Part shown: positions 37,932 through 48,040 of the stretch, in pieces | Layout of the letters: the number at the start of each line of letters is the position of its first letter | Position numbering within the stretch: the stretch's first letter is position 1 | NCBI GenBank assembly: GCA_965250245.1 | Contig: OZ252296.1 | Span: 3,968,001-4,032,000 of the forward strand | Origin: JABDIP01 sp965250245 | GTDB lineage: Bacteria > Pseudomonadota > Alphaproteobacteria > DSM-16000 > Inquilinaceae | Reading direction: 5' to 3' | DNA length: 64,000 nucleotides | Translations under genes and position numbers: made by a program | The notes under the pieces: model-generated | Told to the model about the DNA's origin: nothing | Database searches by the model: none | What the model saw: the letters and a program-made list of their open reading frames with translations, nothing else

Positions 37932-38951
37932 TCAGACACCGTCGTGATACAGGACCCCGTCCGGCACGAAGGTGTGGAAGACGAAAGCGAACGGAATGTC
38001 GTGCACGACATCCTCCAGAACGCCGTCGACACTGCGCTGCACCACCACGTTTCCGACATCGCGACCGCGGTTGATGATCCCGTTGTCGAGGGCGGAATTC
38101 TGCCCCTCCTCCCAGGTCAGGACCAGGTCGCCATGTTCGATCCGGCCGGCGGCGCGCAGCGACTCCATGGTCCAGGCCTCCTCGCCGACCACGATGACGC
38201 GGGCCAGCGGCGGCACCGGGCCGTCATAGTCGCCGCGATACAGGAACGGCCAGCTGCCGCTGTCATAGCCGGTATAGGGATTGCGGCCGTAGTTGCGCAT
38301 GCCCGGGTTGGTCGGAACCAACAGCTTGCCGTCCGGATGCCGGGCGGCGAACCGCTCCAGCGATTCCAGGCGCGACGGGTAGGTGTCCAGCACGGTGCCG
38401 GTCAGCTCGCCGACGATGGCCTCGCCAAGGAATTGCTGCCACCAGCTTTCCGTCATCCGGTCGTACATGACCATGTCGGACCGGCGCAGCTTGCCGGTGG
38501 TGCCGAATTCCGTCACCTGGCCGTTGATCGTCCGGTCGAAGACAATCCCCGAATTGCACAGCGGGCAATAGGTGACGGCGACCGGCGTGTCGCCGACCAC
38601 GTCATTGACGATCTCATGCCAGATCAGGATCTGCAGCGGGTAGGCCCGCGCATCGCCGTCGATCACCAGGCTGAGGACCGGCTCCGTGGGGGCCAGGTCG
38701 CCGGATTCCGACACGGCAACAAAGACCGGGTTGTCGATCGACGGAATCCCGTCCTTCGGCGGTCCGCCGGAGAAGATTTCCGAGAAGTCGACGGAGGCCC
38801 GGTCGAAGTCGGTCGCCGGCCATTCCGCCGTCCAGTAACGCGGTTCCGCCTTCGCCGGTACGGCGAGCAGGAGGATCAGCGAAGCGACCGAGGTGACGAT
38901 GAGCTGCCAAAGCGTCTCGTCCGGGTCGCGCGGTTTTCTGGCATTCTGCAT
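37932..38951 (-). CDS. DUF3179 domain-containing exported protein
   Basis: A 339-residue protein with an N-terminal hydrophobic export segment (about residues 14-34) and a DUF3179 domain across most of the rest. The hallmark motifs are YPLQILIWHEIVNDVVGD, VTYCPLCNSGIVFDR with a CxxC pair, and the WQQFLGEAIVG and PTNPGMRNYGRNPYTGYD segments. The biochemical role is unknown. The CxxC suggests metal or redox function. The ATG at 38951 was chosen from several in-frame starts as the one giving a normal signal sequence. It is divergent from the BASS-type transporter. Confidence 0.85.
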   Translation of the reverse strand: MQNARKPRDPDETLWQLIVTSVASLILLLAVPAKAEPRYWTAEWPATDFDRASVDFSEIFSGGPPKDGIPSIDNPVFVAVSESGDLAPTEPVLSLVIDGDARAYPLQILIWHEIVNDVVGDTPVAVTYCPLCNSGIVFDRTINGQVTEFGTTGKLRRSDMVMYDRMTESWWQQFLGEAIVGELTGTVLDTYPSRLESLERFAARHPDGKLLVPTNPGMRNYGRNPYTGYDSGSWPFLYRGDYDGPVPPLARVIVVGEEAWTMESLRAAGRIEHGDLVLTWEEGQNSALDNGIINRGRDVGNVVVQRSVDGVLEDVVHDIPFAFVFHTFVPDGVLYHDGV

Positions 38952-39184
38952 CCCGCATGATCGCACGGTCGCCGCCCGAGGCCGTTGAAAACTAAGATCA
39001 CAAGCTTGTGAAAACGCCCAAGTCGGCCACCCGGCGCGGCCGTGCCGCGCGCTTGACCGCCAGGTCGACGCCACCGACCATACGCGCTCTTGCGACCGTC
39101 GGACCGCCGGCACCCCGATGAGACCTGTATGAGACCATCCCAGGCGCGCCACGCCGGGCCGCCGGCGCCCATCCGGACTGTCCG

Positions 39185-40138
39185 ATGCTAGCGCTGCGCG
39201 CGGTCGCCGCGATCGGCCGGCACGCCACGCTCCTGCTCGCCGTCGGCGTGTTCTCAGGCCTGTTGCTGCAAGGCCTGGCGGCGGCCCTCAAGCCGCTGCT
39301 GCTGCCGTCGATCGGTCTCCTGCTGTTCCTGTCGGTGCTGCGGCTCGACTGGAAACGGGTGTTCGCCTATGCGCGCCGTCCGGCGGCCGCCGGTCTGGCG
39401 ACGGTCTGGCAGCTCGTGGCCTCGCCGCTTCTGGTCTGGGGGCTGGCGACAGCGATCGGCCTGCCGCCGGCCCTGGTCGCCGCGCTGGTGCTGAACGCGG
39501 CCGCTTCGCCGGTGTTCTCATCCACCGCCTTCGCCCGGCTGCTCGGGCTCGACGTGGAGCTGACCGTCGTCGTCCTGACGGTGACCACGCTGCTGCTGCC
39601 GCTGACCCTCGCCCCGGTGGCGCTCGGATTGCTGAGCCGCGAGACCGACATCGGCGCGGCCGATTACGCCGTGCGCGTCGGCCTGTTCCTGGTGCTTCCC
39701 CTGGCGGCGGCCTGGGCCGCGCGGCGGCTCATCGGGGAGGCCAGGATCGACGCCCAGGACGCGGCGTTGCAGGGGCTGGTCGTGATCGTCCTGCTCGTCT
39801 TCGCCATCGCGGTCATGGACGGGGTGACGCCGCGCATCCTGTCCGAAGGCGGCACGGTGCTGCTTTACCTGGCCTGCGCCTTCGCGCTCAATCTCGGCTT
39901 TCAGGCCTTAACGCCGCTGCTGTTCCGGTCGATGGGGCTCGGGCCGGCGCTCAGCCTGGGGCTGGTGGCGGGCAACCGCAACATGGCGCTGGTCTTCGCC
40001 GTGACCGGCGCCACCGAGCCGGACCTGCTGCTCTACCTCGCCGTCGCCCAGATCCCGATCTACCTGTCGCCGCTGCTCACCCGGCCGGTCTATGGCCGGC
40101 TGCTTGCGCGGGACGGCACGGGCAATGTGAAGCGGTGA
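39185..40138 (+). CDS. Bile acid:sodium symporter (BASS) family transporter
   Basis: A 317-residue membrane protein with nine to ten hydrophobic helices and the internal symmetry of the BASS/ACR3 fold. Characteristic parts are the VLNAAASPVFSSTAFARLLG segment near residue 100 and GNRNMALVFAV near residue 262, corresponding to the crossover helices. Members move organic anions such as pantoate or keto acids, or arsenite. The substrate is not predictable here. Confidence 0.82.
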   Translation: MLALRAVAAIGRHATLLLAVGVFSGLLLQGLAAALKPLLLPSIGLLLFLSVLRLDWKRVFAYARRPAAAGLATVWQLVASPLLVWGLATAIGLPPALVAALVLNAAASPVFSSTAFARLLGLDVELTVVVLTVTTLLLPLTLAPVALGLLSRETDIGAADYAVRVGLFLVLPLAAAWAARRLIGEARIDAQDAALQGLVVIVLLVFAIAVMDGVTPRILSEGGTVLLYLACAFALNLGFQALTPLLFRSMGLGPALSLGLVAGNRNMALVFAVTGATEPDLLLYLAVAQIPIYLSPLLTRPVYGRLLARDGTGNVKR

Positions 40139-40273
40139 GGCGGACGATGCGGCGAATTGAAGACACCGGTTGAATTCGTGCCACGGCTTGGCCCAATTTC
40201 CCTGTAGAAACTGCACCCTGCTCGGGGCCGGCCCGGGCACATCCACACGCGGCGAAGACAGCTTAGCACCTTG

Positions 40274-41275
40274 ATGCACACCGTATCGCGACTGGCCTCG
40301 GCGGGATTGCTCGCCGGCGCGGCGGCTTTCCTGGCCCTGGGAATCGGCGACGCAGCCGCCCAGGATCGTGAGGGCTGGCCGTCCTCCCTGACCATCGGCA
40401 CCGAGGCCGAGGGCAGCGCCTATGCGCTGTACGGCGACGGCATGGCCGAGCTGCTCAGCGACAGCCTGGGCCTGGAGGTCGCCACCAGCCTGACCGGCGG
40501 CGCCTTCCAGAACGCCGCCCTGATGCAGACCGGCGATCTGGACCTCGGCCTGATCGCCGTCGGGCCGATGTACGAGGCCTGGGGCGGTAGCAGCCCGCTG
40601 AGCCCGACCCTGCCGCACGACCAGTTGCGCGCCCTGCTACCGGTCTTCTCCACCACCTTCCAGCTGGTCACCTTGGACGGGTCGGAGATCGACGGACCCG
40701 ACGGCTTCGGCGGCACCATTGTCGGCGCCGGCCCGGCCAGCGGCGCCAGCGGCATCTATGTGCCGCGCCTGTTCGAGACGCTGGGCATCGAGATCGACCC
40801 GCGCAACGGCGAGACCGAGGATCTGGCCCTGCAGCTGCGCCACGGGCTGATCTCCGGACTGGCGGTGGCGGACGGCATGCCGATCCCGGCCTTCATCGAG
40901 CTCGGCCCCGACGACCCCTCGCCGCATCTGCTGTCGCTGACCAGCGATCAGCAGGCCACCCTGCTGGACGCCTACCCCTATCTCGTGCCGGCATCGATCC
41001 CCGCGGGTACCTATCCGGACCAGTCGGCCGATATCGAGACCGTCGGCATGTGGCACTTCGTGGTGGCCCGCGCCGACCTGCCGGAGGAGCTGGTCTACGA
41101 GATCACCAAGACCTCCCTGGAATACAGCGAGTCGCTGTCGCGGAGTGTGGACGGGATCGCCCACGCCCAGGCCGAGGACATCATCCAGAACGCCATCGTG
41201 CCGCTGCACCCCGGCGCGGTGCGCTACTACGAAGAGATCGGGCTGGAGATCCCCGAGGAGCTCAAGGCCTGGTGA
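40274..41275 (+). CDS. TAXI-family TRAP transporter solute-binding protein (orphan)
   Basis: A 333-residue periplasmic protein with signal peptide (about residues 1-30). It carries the TAXI signature IGTEAEGSAYALYGDGMAELL, LTGGAFQNAALMQTGDLDLGLI and the VVARADLPEELVYEITK tail. TAXI proteins serve tripartite TRAP carriers with a fused DctQM permease. No permease gene is near, so it either works with one elsewhere or has a sensing role. The ATG at 40274 directly follows an in-frame TTG. Confidence 0.85.
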   Translation: MHTVSRLASAGLLAGAAAFLALGIGDAAAQDREGWPSSLTIGTEAEGSAYALYGDGMAELLSDSLGLEVATSLTGGAFQNAALMQTGDLDLGLIAVGPMYEAWGGSSPLSPTLPHDQLRALLPVFSTTFQLVTLDGSEIDGPDGFGGTIVGAGPASGASGIYVPRLFETLGIEIDPRNGETEDLALQLRHGLISGLAVADGMPIPAFIELGPDDPSPHLLSLTSDQQATLLDAYPYLVPASIPAGTYPDQSADIETVGMWHFVVARADLPEELVYEITKTSLEYSESLSRSVDGIAHAQAEDIIQNAIVPLHPGAVRYYEEIGLEIPEELKAW

Positions 41276-41349
41276 CGGCCGGCAGCGGTTGACGCCGGCG
41301 AGAGCGCATCGGATGGTGCCGGCCGAACGACGACCGCCAGGAGCCCCCG

Positions 41350-41946
41350 ATGCCGGCCGCCATCGACTACTACTTCGCGCCGATCTCTCCCTATTCCTAT
41401 CTCGGACATGAGCGGTTCGCGGCGATCGCCGCGAACCACGGTGCGGCCGTCAACCTGATCCCGATCGACCTGATGCAGGTCTTTCCGGTCTCCGGCGGGA
41501 TCCCGGTCGGCAAGCGGGCGCCGCAACGGCAGGCTTATCGGCTGGTCGAGCTGCAGCGCTGGTCGGATCATCTCGGCGTGCCGCTGACCCTGCACCCCAA
41601 GCATTGGCCCACGGCGGACGCGGCCGCCTCACGGCTGGTGATCGCCGCCGATGCGGCCGGCGCCGACGCGATGGGTCTTGCCTTCGCGCTGATGCGCGCC
41701 TGCTGGTCGGAGGATCGGGACATCGCCGATCCGGCGACGCTGGAGGCCATCGCCGGAGACTGCGGCCTGGACCCGGTGCTGCTGGAGGCCGCTGAGGCGC
41801 CGGAGGTGGAGGACAAGCGACTGGCCTTCACCCAGCAGGCCATCGACCGGCAGGTCTTCGGCGCGCCCTTCTATGTGATGAACGGCGAGAGTTTCTGGGG
41901 TCAGGACCGGCTGGACTTCGTCGACCGGGCGCTCGCCGCCGCCTGA
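41350..41946 (+). CDS. 2-hydroxychromene-2-carboxylate isomerase family protein
   Basis: A 198-residue thioredoxin-fold protein of the DsbA/HCCA isomerase group (glutathione S-transferase kappa class). It has YYFAPISPYSYLGHERF at the N-terminus, where the Ser replaces the DsbA cysteines, and a C-terminal GAPFYVMNGESFWGQDRLDFV. HCCA isomerases act in naphthalene-type aromatic degradation, but the family is wider. It follows the TAXI gene by 75 bp and may be cotranscribed with it. Confidence 0.87.
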   Translation: MPAAIDYYFAPISPYSYLGHERFAAIAANHGAAVNLIPIDLMQVFPVSGGIPVGKRAPQRQAYRLVELQRWSDHLGVPLTLHPKHWPTADAAASRLVIAADAAGADAMGLAFALMRACWSEDRDIADPATLEAIAGDCGLDPVLLEAAEAPEVEDKRLAFTQQAIDRQVFGAPFYVMNGESFWGQDRLDFVDRALAAA

Positions 41947-41950
41947 GGCC

Positions 41951-42319
41951 CTAGGCGGCGCGGGTCCGCACGACCCGGCGCAGGGCCAGGTAGAGCCAGC
42001 CGTGCAGGACCGCGGCCGTCGCCGAGAACACCATGGCAAAGACCGCCAGGGCCTCCAGCGCATCGACATAGCCGACGAAGCGGTCCCACAGCACGATGCC
42101 GCCCACCGTCACAAGCTGGCCGGCAACGGCGATGCCGATCATCCGGACATAGACCGGCGGCATGGCCTGCTCGATCCGCCGCCGCTGGCGGCGGTCGACC
42201 AGCAGGCTCGGAAACAACGCCCCGGCCGGAAAGAACCGGTAGCGGCTGCCCTCCTGGCGGAATAGCCAGCGGATCTGGCGATCCACCAGCAGCATCCCGA
42301 TCAATACCCGCATTGCCAC
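41951..42319 (-). CDS. Hypothetical two-helix membrane protein
   Basis: A 122-residue protein with two hydrophobic stretches (about residues 58-76 and 86-110) after a basic N-terminal half. No family recognised. It begins with GTG at 42319 or ATG at 42313. It is convergent with the isomerase gene, with 4 bp between stop codons. Confidence 0.5.
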   Translation of the reverse strand: MAMRVLIGMLLVDRQIRWLFRQEGSRYRFFPAGALFPSLLVDRRQRRRIEQAMPPVYVRMIGIAVAGQLVTVGGIVLWDRFVGYVDALEALAVFAMVFSATAAVLHGWLYLALRRVVRTRAA

Positions 42320-42498
42320 GACGCGCCGTCACCTGTGCAAACCATTCGTTCGAAGGCGACTCTAGAGCGGGAATCGGACCAGATTCCGGCGAGCGTTCAG
42401 ACCAGCACCGTCTGGCGGCAATACGCCCATCGACGGCCGTTCTCGGGGCGCTATAAGGTGCACGTAATTTGCCCATTCCCGTCGAAGCGAGGACGGCC

Positions 42499-43617
42499 AT
42501 GCTGATCGGCATCCCCAAGGAGATCAAAGCCCAGGAACACCGGGTCGGGCTGACGCCGGGCTCGGTCCGCGAGCTCAACCACCACGGCCACGAGGTGCTG
42601 GTCGAGACCGGGGCGGGTGCGGGCATCGACTTTACCGACGACCAGTACCGGCGGGCCGGTGCGGCGATCGTCGACTCCGCCGAAGAGGTCTTCGAGCGGG
42701 CCGAAATGATCGTCAAGGTGAAGGAGCCCCAGCCGGAGGAATGCGCCAGGCTCTCCGAGGGTCAGGTGCTGTTCACCTATCTGCACCTGGCGCCGGACCC
42801 GGACCAGGCCGAGGCTCTGATGGCCAGCGGGGCCGTCGCCATCGCCTATGAGACCGTCACCAGCCCGCGCGGCGGCCTGCCGCTGCTGGCGCCGATGAGC
42901 GAGGTGGCCGGCCGCATGTCAATCCAGGCCGGCGCCCATTGCCTGGAAAAGGCCCAGGGCGGCCGGGGCCTGTTGCTGGGCGGCGTCCCCGGCGTACCGG
43001 CGGCCCGGGTCGTTGTGCTGGGCGGCGGCGTGGTCGGCACCAATGCCGCCCGCATGGCCATGGGGCTTGAGGCCCAGGTCACCGTCGTCGACCGGTCGCT
43101 GGACCGGCTGCAGGCGCTCGACCTGCAGTTCGGGCCGATCCTGAACACCCGGTTCTCCACCGTCGACAATATCGAGGTGCTGGTCCGCGACGCCGATCTG
43201 GTCATCGGGGCGGTGCTGTTGCCCGGCGCGGCGGCCCCAAAGCTCGTGACCCGGGAGATGATCGCCGGCATGAAGACCGGCTCCGTCGTCGTCGATGTCG
43301 CCATCGACCAGGGCGGCTGCTTCGAGACCTCGCGCCCGACCACCCATGCCGAGCCGACCTATGTGGTCGACGAGGTGGTGCATTACTGCGTCGCCAACAT
43401 GCCGGGCGCCGTCGCCCGCACCGCGACCGAGGCGCTGAACAACGCCACCCTGCCCTTCGTCGTCGCTTTGGCGAACGAGGGCTACCGCCGCGCCCTCTAC
43501 GAGGACGCCCACCTGCGCAACGGCCTCAACGTCCACTCCGGCCGCATCACCCACCCGCAGGTCGCCGAGGCCCTCGGCAAGCCGCACACGGCGGCGGAAG
43601 AGGCGCTGCGGCTGTAA
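42499..43617 (+). CDS. ald: Alanine dehydrogenase
   Basis: A 372-residue NAD-dependent enzyme that interconverts L-alanine with pyruvate and ammonia. It starts with MLIGIPKEIKAQEHRVGLTP. The catalytic Lys 75 (KVKEPQ) and His 96 (LHLAPD) are in the standard positions. The NAD-binding glycine motif is VLGGGVVGTNAA near residue 173, and the NMPGAVARTAT loop is near 300. The length is normal. It stands alone. An in-frame upstream extension was not used because the ATG at 42499 gives the family N-terminus. Confidence 0.96.
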   Translation: MLIGIPKEIKAQEHRVGLTPGSVRELNHHGHEVLVETGAGAGIDFTDDQYRRAGAAIVDSAEEVFERAEMIVKVKEPQPEECARLSEGQVLFTYLHLAPDPDQAEALMASGAVAIAYETVTSPRGGLPLLAPMSEVAGRMSIQAGAHCLEKAQGGRGLLLGGVPGVPAARVVVLGGGVVGTNAARMAMGLEAQVTVVDRSLDRLQALDLQFGPILNTRFSTVDNIEVLVRDADLVIGAVLLPGAAAPKLVTREMIAGMKTGSVVVDVAIDQGGCFETSRPTTHAEPTYVVDEVVHYCVANMPGAVARTATEALNNATLPFVVALANEGYRRALYEDAHLRNGLNVHSGRITHPQVAEALGKPHTAAEEALRL

Positions 43618-43657
43618 GATGGCCCTTGCCGCGTCCTAGTCTGACCTGAGGCGCCTA

Positions 43658-43852
43658 TTGGCCGATTGGACGATCATAGTCGAGCCGGCCCCGGCGCAGG
43701 ACGCCGACCGGGAATTCGAGGACTGGAAGCGTATCAATCCGGTCCGGGCCGCTCTGCTGGCGCCCGAGGACATTCGCATCGATACAATTCGGTCGGCGAA
43801 AGGAACGCTGCGGCGGTACCAGGTGAGGCTGCCGCCCGAAGACATCGCCTAG
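43658..43852 (+). CDS. Small hypothetical protein, TTG start
   Basis: A 64-residue, charged, probably soluble protein with coding-like composition (DREFEDWKRINP, RRYQVRLPPEDIA). No family recognised. TTG at 43658 is the only reasonable start. Its stop codon TAG overlaps the convergent nucleoside hydrolase stop in the shared CTAG at 43849-43852. Confidence 0.45.
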   Translation: MADWTIIVEPAPAQDADREFEDWKRINPVRAALLAPEDIRIDTIRSAKGTLRRYQVRLPPEDIA

Positions 43853-44784
43853 AGCCGCGCCAGCCGTTCCAGGATCAGGTCGTAGAAGCCGCCCGCATCG
43901 ATCTGGTTGATGACCGTGCAATTCGGCTCCAGACCGGTGACGCCCCACCAGTCGACCACGGTCGAGCCCATGGTGGTCTCCGACATGGTCTCGATGCGGA
44001 CGTTGCAGTGCTTGCCGCCGAACAGCTCCGGCTTCAGCAGGTAGGCGATGACGCAGGGGTCGTGCAGCGGCCCGCCGGCCTCGCCGTATTTCTCCATGTC
44101 GTAGCGTTCGTAGAAGGTCAGCATCTCCGCCGCCGCCGTGCCGACCGGCGTGTCGAGCGCCCGCAGCTTCTCGATCCAGGCGCTGTTCATCAGCGCCTTA
44201 TGGGTGACGTCCAGCGGATGCATGGTCAGCTTCACGCCGCTGGTGAAGACGACATGCGCGGCGTGCGGGTCGACATAGATGTTGAACTCCGCGTGCGGCG
44301 TGGTGTTGCCGCCCTCGAAATAGGCGCCACCCATCAGCACGATCTCGTCGATCTTGGGCAGGATGCGCGGCTCCTTGACCATGGCCATGGCGATGTTCGT
44401 CAGGGGGCCGACCGGGCAAACGGTGATCGACCTGTCCTCCGCCGCCATCAGCGTGTCGACGATCCAGTCGACCGCATGCTGCGATTGCAGCGGCATGGTC
44501 GGGGCCGCCAATTCGGGGCCGTCGAGGCCGGTCTTGCCGTGCACCTCTTCCGCCGTCACCAGCTCCCGAACCATCGGCCGCGAGCAGCCGGCGAAGACCT
44601 TGGTCTCCGGCCGACCGGCCAGCTCGCAGACCTTGCGGGCATTGGACTCGGTCAGCGCCAGGGGCACGTTGCCGGCCACGGCGGTGACGCCGAGCACGTC
44701 GAGCTCCGGCGAGGCGAGGGCCAGCAGCAGCGCGATCGCGTCGTCCTGCCCCGGATCGGTATCGATGATGATCGGCCGCGCCAT
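43849..44784 (-). CDS. Ribonucleoside hydrolase (IunH family)
   Basis: A 311-residue calcium-dependent hydrolase that splits nucleosides into base and ribose. The metal motif DTDPGQDDA (Asp 8, 10, 14, 15) opens the protein. VCPVGPLTNIAMAM lies near residue 122, GGAYFEGGNTTPHAEFNIYVDP in the centre, and the C-terminal LHDPCVIAYLL supplies the last ligand Asp and the catalytic His region. The preferred nucleoside cannot be told. The ATG at 44784 was chosen over upstream starts because MARPIIIDTDPG is the family N-terminus. Confidence 0.92.
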   Translation of the reverse strand: MARPIIIDTDPGQDDAIALLLALASPELDVLGVTAVAGNVPLALTESNARKVCELAGRPETKVFAGCSRPMVRELVTAEEVHGKTGLDGPELAAPTMPLQSQHAVDWIVDTLMAAEDRSITVCPVGPLTNIAMAMVKEPRILPKIDEIVLMGGAYFEGGNTTPHAEFNIYVDPHAAHVVFTSGVKLTMHPLDVTHKALMNSAWIEKLRALDTPVGTAAAEMLTFYERYDMEKYGEAGGPLHDPCVIAYLLKPELFGGKHCNVRIETMSETTMGSTVVDWWGVTGLEPNCTVINQIDAGGFYDLILERLARL

Positions 44785-44947
44785 GTCGTCCCCCTGTCGC
44801 CCCTCGGAATGCGGATGACTCCGGCTGCTATCACTCCCGGCCCGGGCGATCAAGCGACGCGTCTTCGGCGGCGGCTCACGGACGGTTCGGTCACGAGAAA
44901 TTTTCTTTCGCCGATGTCAGCGAACGCGTTTACATAATACCGACAAG

Positions 44948-45027
44948 TAAATACTCCCGACACTTCGATGCTATTTTGATTTCGGCTTGTCTCGCGATTG
45001 ACCGACCTTAAATACTCATTAATACTC
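44948..45027. promoter_or_regulatory. Repeated AATACTC motif
   Basis: AATACTC occurs at 44950, 45011 and 45021 (twice as TAAATACTC). The last two are one helical turn apart, and the first is about six turns upstream. Probably an operator set for the downstream dehydrogenase. Confidence 0.35.
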
Positions 45028-45066
45028 AACGTCGGACAATTCAATCGACGGTCGCTTCTCTGCTTG

Positions 45067-45077
45067 TTGCACTGCAA
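45067..45077. promoter_or_regulatory. TTGCACTGCAA palindrome before leucine-type dehydrogenase
   Basis: A perfect 11-bp inverted repeat that ends about 15 bp before the start codon and touches the ribosome site. It shares the TGCACTGCA core with the phasin and DUF1127 upstream regions. Binding here would block translation initiation or transcript extension. Confidence 0.4.
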
Positions 45078-45091
45078 TAAGGATGGCTATC

Positions 45092-46153
45092 ATGTCCCTG
45101 TTTTCCGCCCAGGATTTCGACGAACACGAACAGGTCGTCTTCGCGGCCGATGCCGAGACCGGGCTGCGCGCCATCATCGCCATCCATGACACCAGCCGCG
45201 GTCCGGCGCTGGGCGGCTGCCGCATGTGGAACTACGACAGCGAGGACGAGGCGATCCGCGACGCACTGAGGCTGTCGCGCGGAATGACCTACAAGGCGGC
45301 GATCGCCAATTTGTCCCTTGGCGGGGGCAAATCGGTGATCATCGGCGACCCGCGTACCGACAAGACGCCCGAGCTGCTGCGCGCCATGGGCCGGGCGGTG
45401 GAGAACCTCAAGGGCCGCTACATCATCGCAGAGGATGTCGGCACCTGCGTCGAGGACATGACCCAGTTCCGCAAGGAGACCCGCCACGTTACCGGCCTGG
45501 CGCCGGAACAGGGCGGCAGCGGCGACCCCTCGCCTTCGACGGCGCTGGGCGTGCTGATGGGTCTCAAGGCGGCGGTCGACTACCGGGATGACGGCAAGGG
45601 CCTGTCCGGCCTGCGCGTCGCGGTGCAGGGCATGGGCCATGTCGGATTCCATCTCTGCCGCTACCTGGCGGCCGAGGGCGCGGAACTGGTCGTCACCGAC
45701 ATCCGCGAGAGCTCGGTGCAACGCGCCGTCGACGCGTTCGGCGCCACCGCGGTCGAGCCGGACGCGATCTTCGATGCCGATGTGGATGTCTTCGCACCCT
45801 GCGCCCTGGGCGCCATCCTCGATGACGACACCATCCCCCGGCTGAAGGCCGGCATCGTCGCCGGGTCGGCCAACAACCAGCTTGCCGAGGCGCGCCATGG
45901 CGACGCCCTGCGCGAGCGCGGGATCCTCTACGCGCCGGATTACGTGATCAACGCCGGCGGCGTGATCCAGGTGGCCGCCGAGCGCGAACGCCAGGACCGC
46001 GACCAGGTCACCCGCAAGGTCAAGGGCCTCTACGATACCGTGCTCGGCATCCTGGGCCGCGCCGACCGCCAGAACATCTCCACCAGCCTCGCCGCCGACC
46101 GCATCGCCGAGGAGCGCTTCCGGCCGCATCGGGCGACCAGCCTGGCCGCCTAG
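45092..46153 (+). CDS. Leucine/phenylalanine/valine-type amino acid dehydrogenase
   Basis: A 353-residue enzyme of the Glu/Leu/Phe/Val dehydrogenase family, which oxidatively deaminates branched-chain or aromatic amino acids with NAD. It has LGGCRMW, MTYKAAIANLSLGGGKSVI with the catalytic Lys region (about residues 65-85), and AEDVGTCVEDM. The dinucleotide motif GMGHVG lies near residue 180, and GSANNQL near 260. The ATG at 45092 was preferred over ATG 45083 because AAGGA then lies 8 bp before it. Confidence 0.92.
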   Translation: MSLFSAQDFDEHEQVVFAADAETGLRAIIAIHDTSRGPALGGCRMWNYDSEDEAIRDALRLSRGMTYKAAIANLSLGGGKSVIIGDPRTDKTPELLRAMGRAVENLKGRYIIAEDVGTCVEDMTQFRKETRHVTGLAPEQGGSGDPSPSTALGVLMGLKAAVDYRDDGKGLSGLRVAVQGMGHVGFHLCRYLAAEGAELVVTDIRESSVQRAVDAFGATAVEPDAIFDADVDVFAPCALGAILDDDTIPRLKAGIVAGSANNQLAEARHGDALRERGILYAPDYVINAGGVIQVAAERERQDRDQVTRKVKGLYDTVLGILGRADRQNISTSLAADRIAEERFRPHRATSLAA

Positions 46154-46208
46154 CCCACACCGCAGAAATTCGAAAGACCCGGCGCATGCACGGCGGGTCG
46201 GACCGCCG

Positions 46209-46397
46209 CTAATCCCGGGCCGGCTTATCCGAACCGGTCGATGCGTCCCGCAGGATCTCGCGAACCCGCGGCAGGCACTTGCCGCAAAGCGGGGCGCAAT
46301 CCAGCGCGGCGTAGATCTTCGCGACGCCGTCGGCCCCCGACCGCGCCGCATCGGCGATGGCGCGCCGGGTCAGCGCATTGCAGCTACAGACATACAT
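46209..46397 (-). CDS. bfd: Bacterioferritin-associated ferredoxin (Bfd)-like [2Fe-2S] protein
   Basis: A 62-residue protein starting MYVCSCNAL, with the second cysteine pair in CAPLCGKC near residue 35. This Cys-x-Cys ... Cys-x2-Cys pattern is that of Bfd, which releases iron from bacterioferritin by reduction. No bacterioferritin gene is adjacent. It is convergent with the dehydrogenase gene. Confidence 0.9.
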   Translation of the reverse strand: MYVCSCNALTRRAIADAARSGADGVAKIYAALDCAPLCGKCLPRVREILRDASTGSDKPARD

Positions 46398-46662
46398 CCG
46401 GGTGCCTCGGCTCCATGCGGGTCGGGACGCTATCCGCGCCGCGGACGATGGTCAAATTCCGGCGGGCGTGACTGCAGCGGCCGACCATGCGCAAGATTTG
46501 CAAAGAAAAAACAAATTTCCGCAATTTTTTTCGCCGAATCGGGGCTCCTGCCCTTGCTATCCGTTTCGATGTTTCCTAGGGTGCCGGAAAGCAGCCGGAT
46601 TGCGGGAACGGCGATGCCTCTCCTGCAATAGTTGAACGGTCCTAGGGGAGGAGACTTACGAA

Positions 46663-47817
<1,155 letters not shown>

Positions 47818-47840
47818 GACCTCTCCGACGATCGTTCAGG

Positions 47841-47877
47841 CGCCGCCGCCGGGAGACCGGCGGCGGCGTTTTCTTTT
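47841..47877 (+). terminator. Rho-independent terminator after ABC ATPase gene
   Basis: The hairpin CGCCGCCGCCGG / CCGGCGGCGGCG is followed by TTTTCTTTT. It lies 24 bp after the stop codon. Confidence 0.92.
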
Positions 47878-47914
47878 GGCGCGGCGTGGGACTGTCAGGG
47901 AGCCTCCCCTTCTT

Positions 47915-48002
47915 GTCATTCCCGAGAAGGCGGGAATCCAGAAAGCACGTTTTCTACGTGGCGCCGGCAGGAAACCTGGATTCCCGCCTTCGCGGGAATG
48001 AC
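47915..48002. repeat. GTCATTCCC...GGGAATGAC palindromic repeat
   Basis: An 88-bp imperfect palindrome. The left arm has GTCATTCCCGAGAAGGCGGG and the right arm CCCGCCTTCGCGGGAATGAC. Each arm holds a smaller hairpin. This is a widespread proteobacterial dispersed-repeat form. It lies between the convergent ABC ATPase and dnaE2 genes. Confidence 0.9.
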
Positions 48003-48040
48003 AAAATGTGGTGGTTGCTTCATCAGTGCCCGCCACACCC

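Larger units (their letters stand above)
44785..45091. other. 307-bp AT-rich regulatory region
   Basis: No gene is supported. The stretch is clearly more AT-rich than its neighbours and lies between divergent nucleoside hydrolase and leucine-type dehydrogenase genes. It holds three AATACTC repeats, a TTGACC hexamer at 44998, and a TTGCACTGCAA palindrome next to the ribosome site. Confidence 0.6.

Noticed and set aside
44850..45077. 75-codon minus-strand frame (starting MQCNKQRSD) in the AT-rich gap
   Set aside because: It overlaps clear regulatory repeats, lacks a ribosome site, and its sequence shows no domain or coding-like pattern.
47915..48002. CRISPR-like unit
   Set aside because: Only two arms forming one palindrome; no regular repeat-spacer series and no cas genes.
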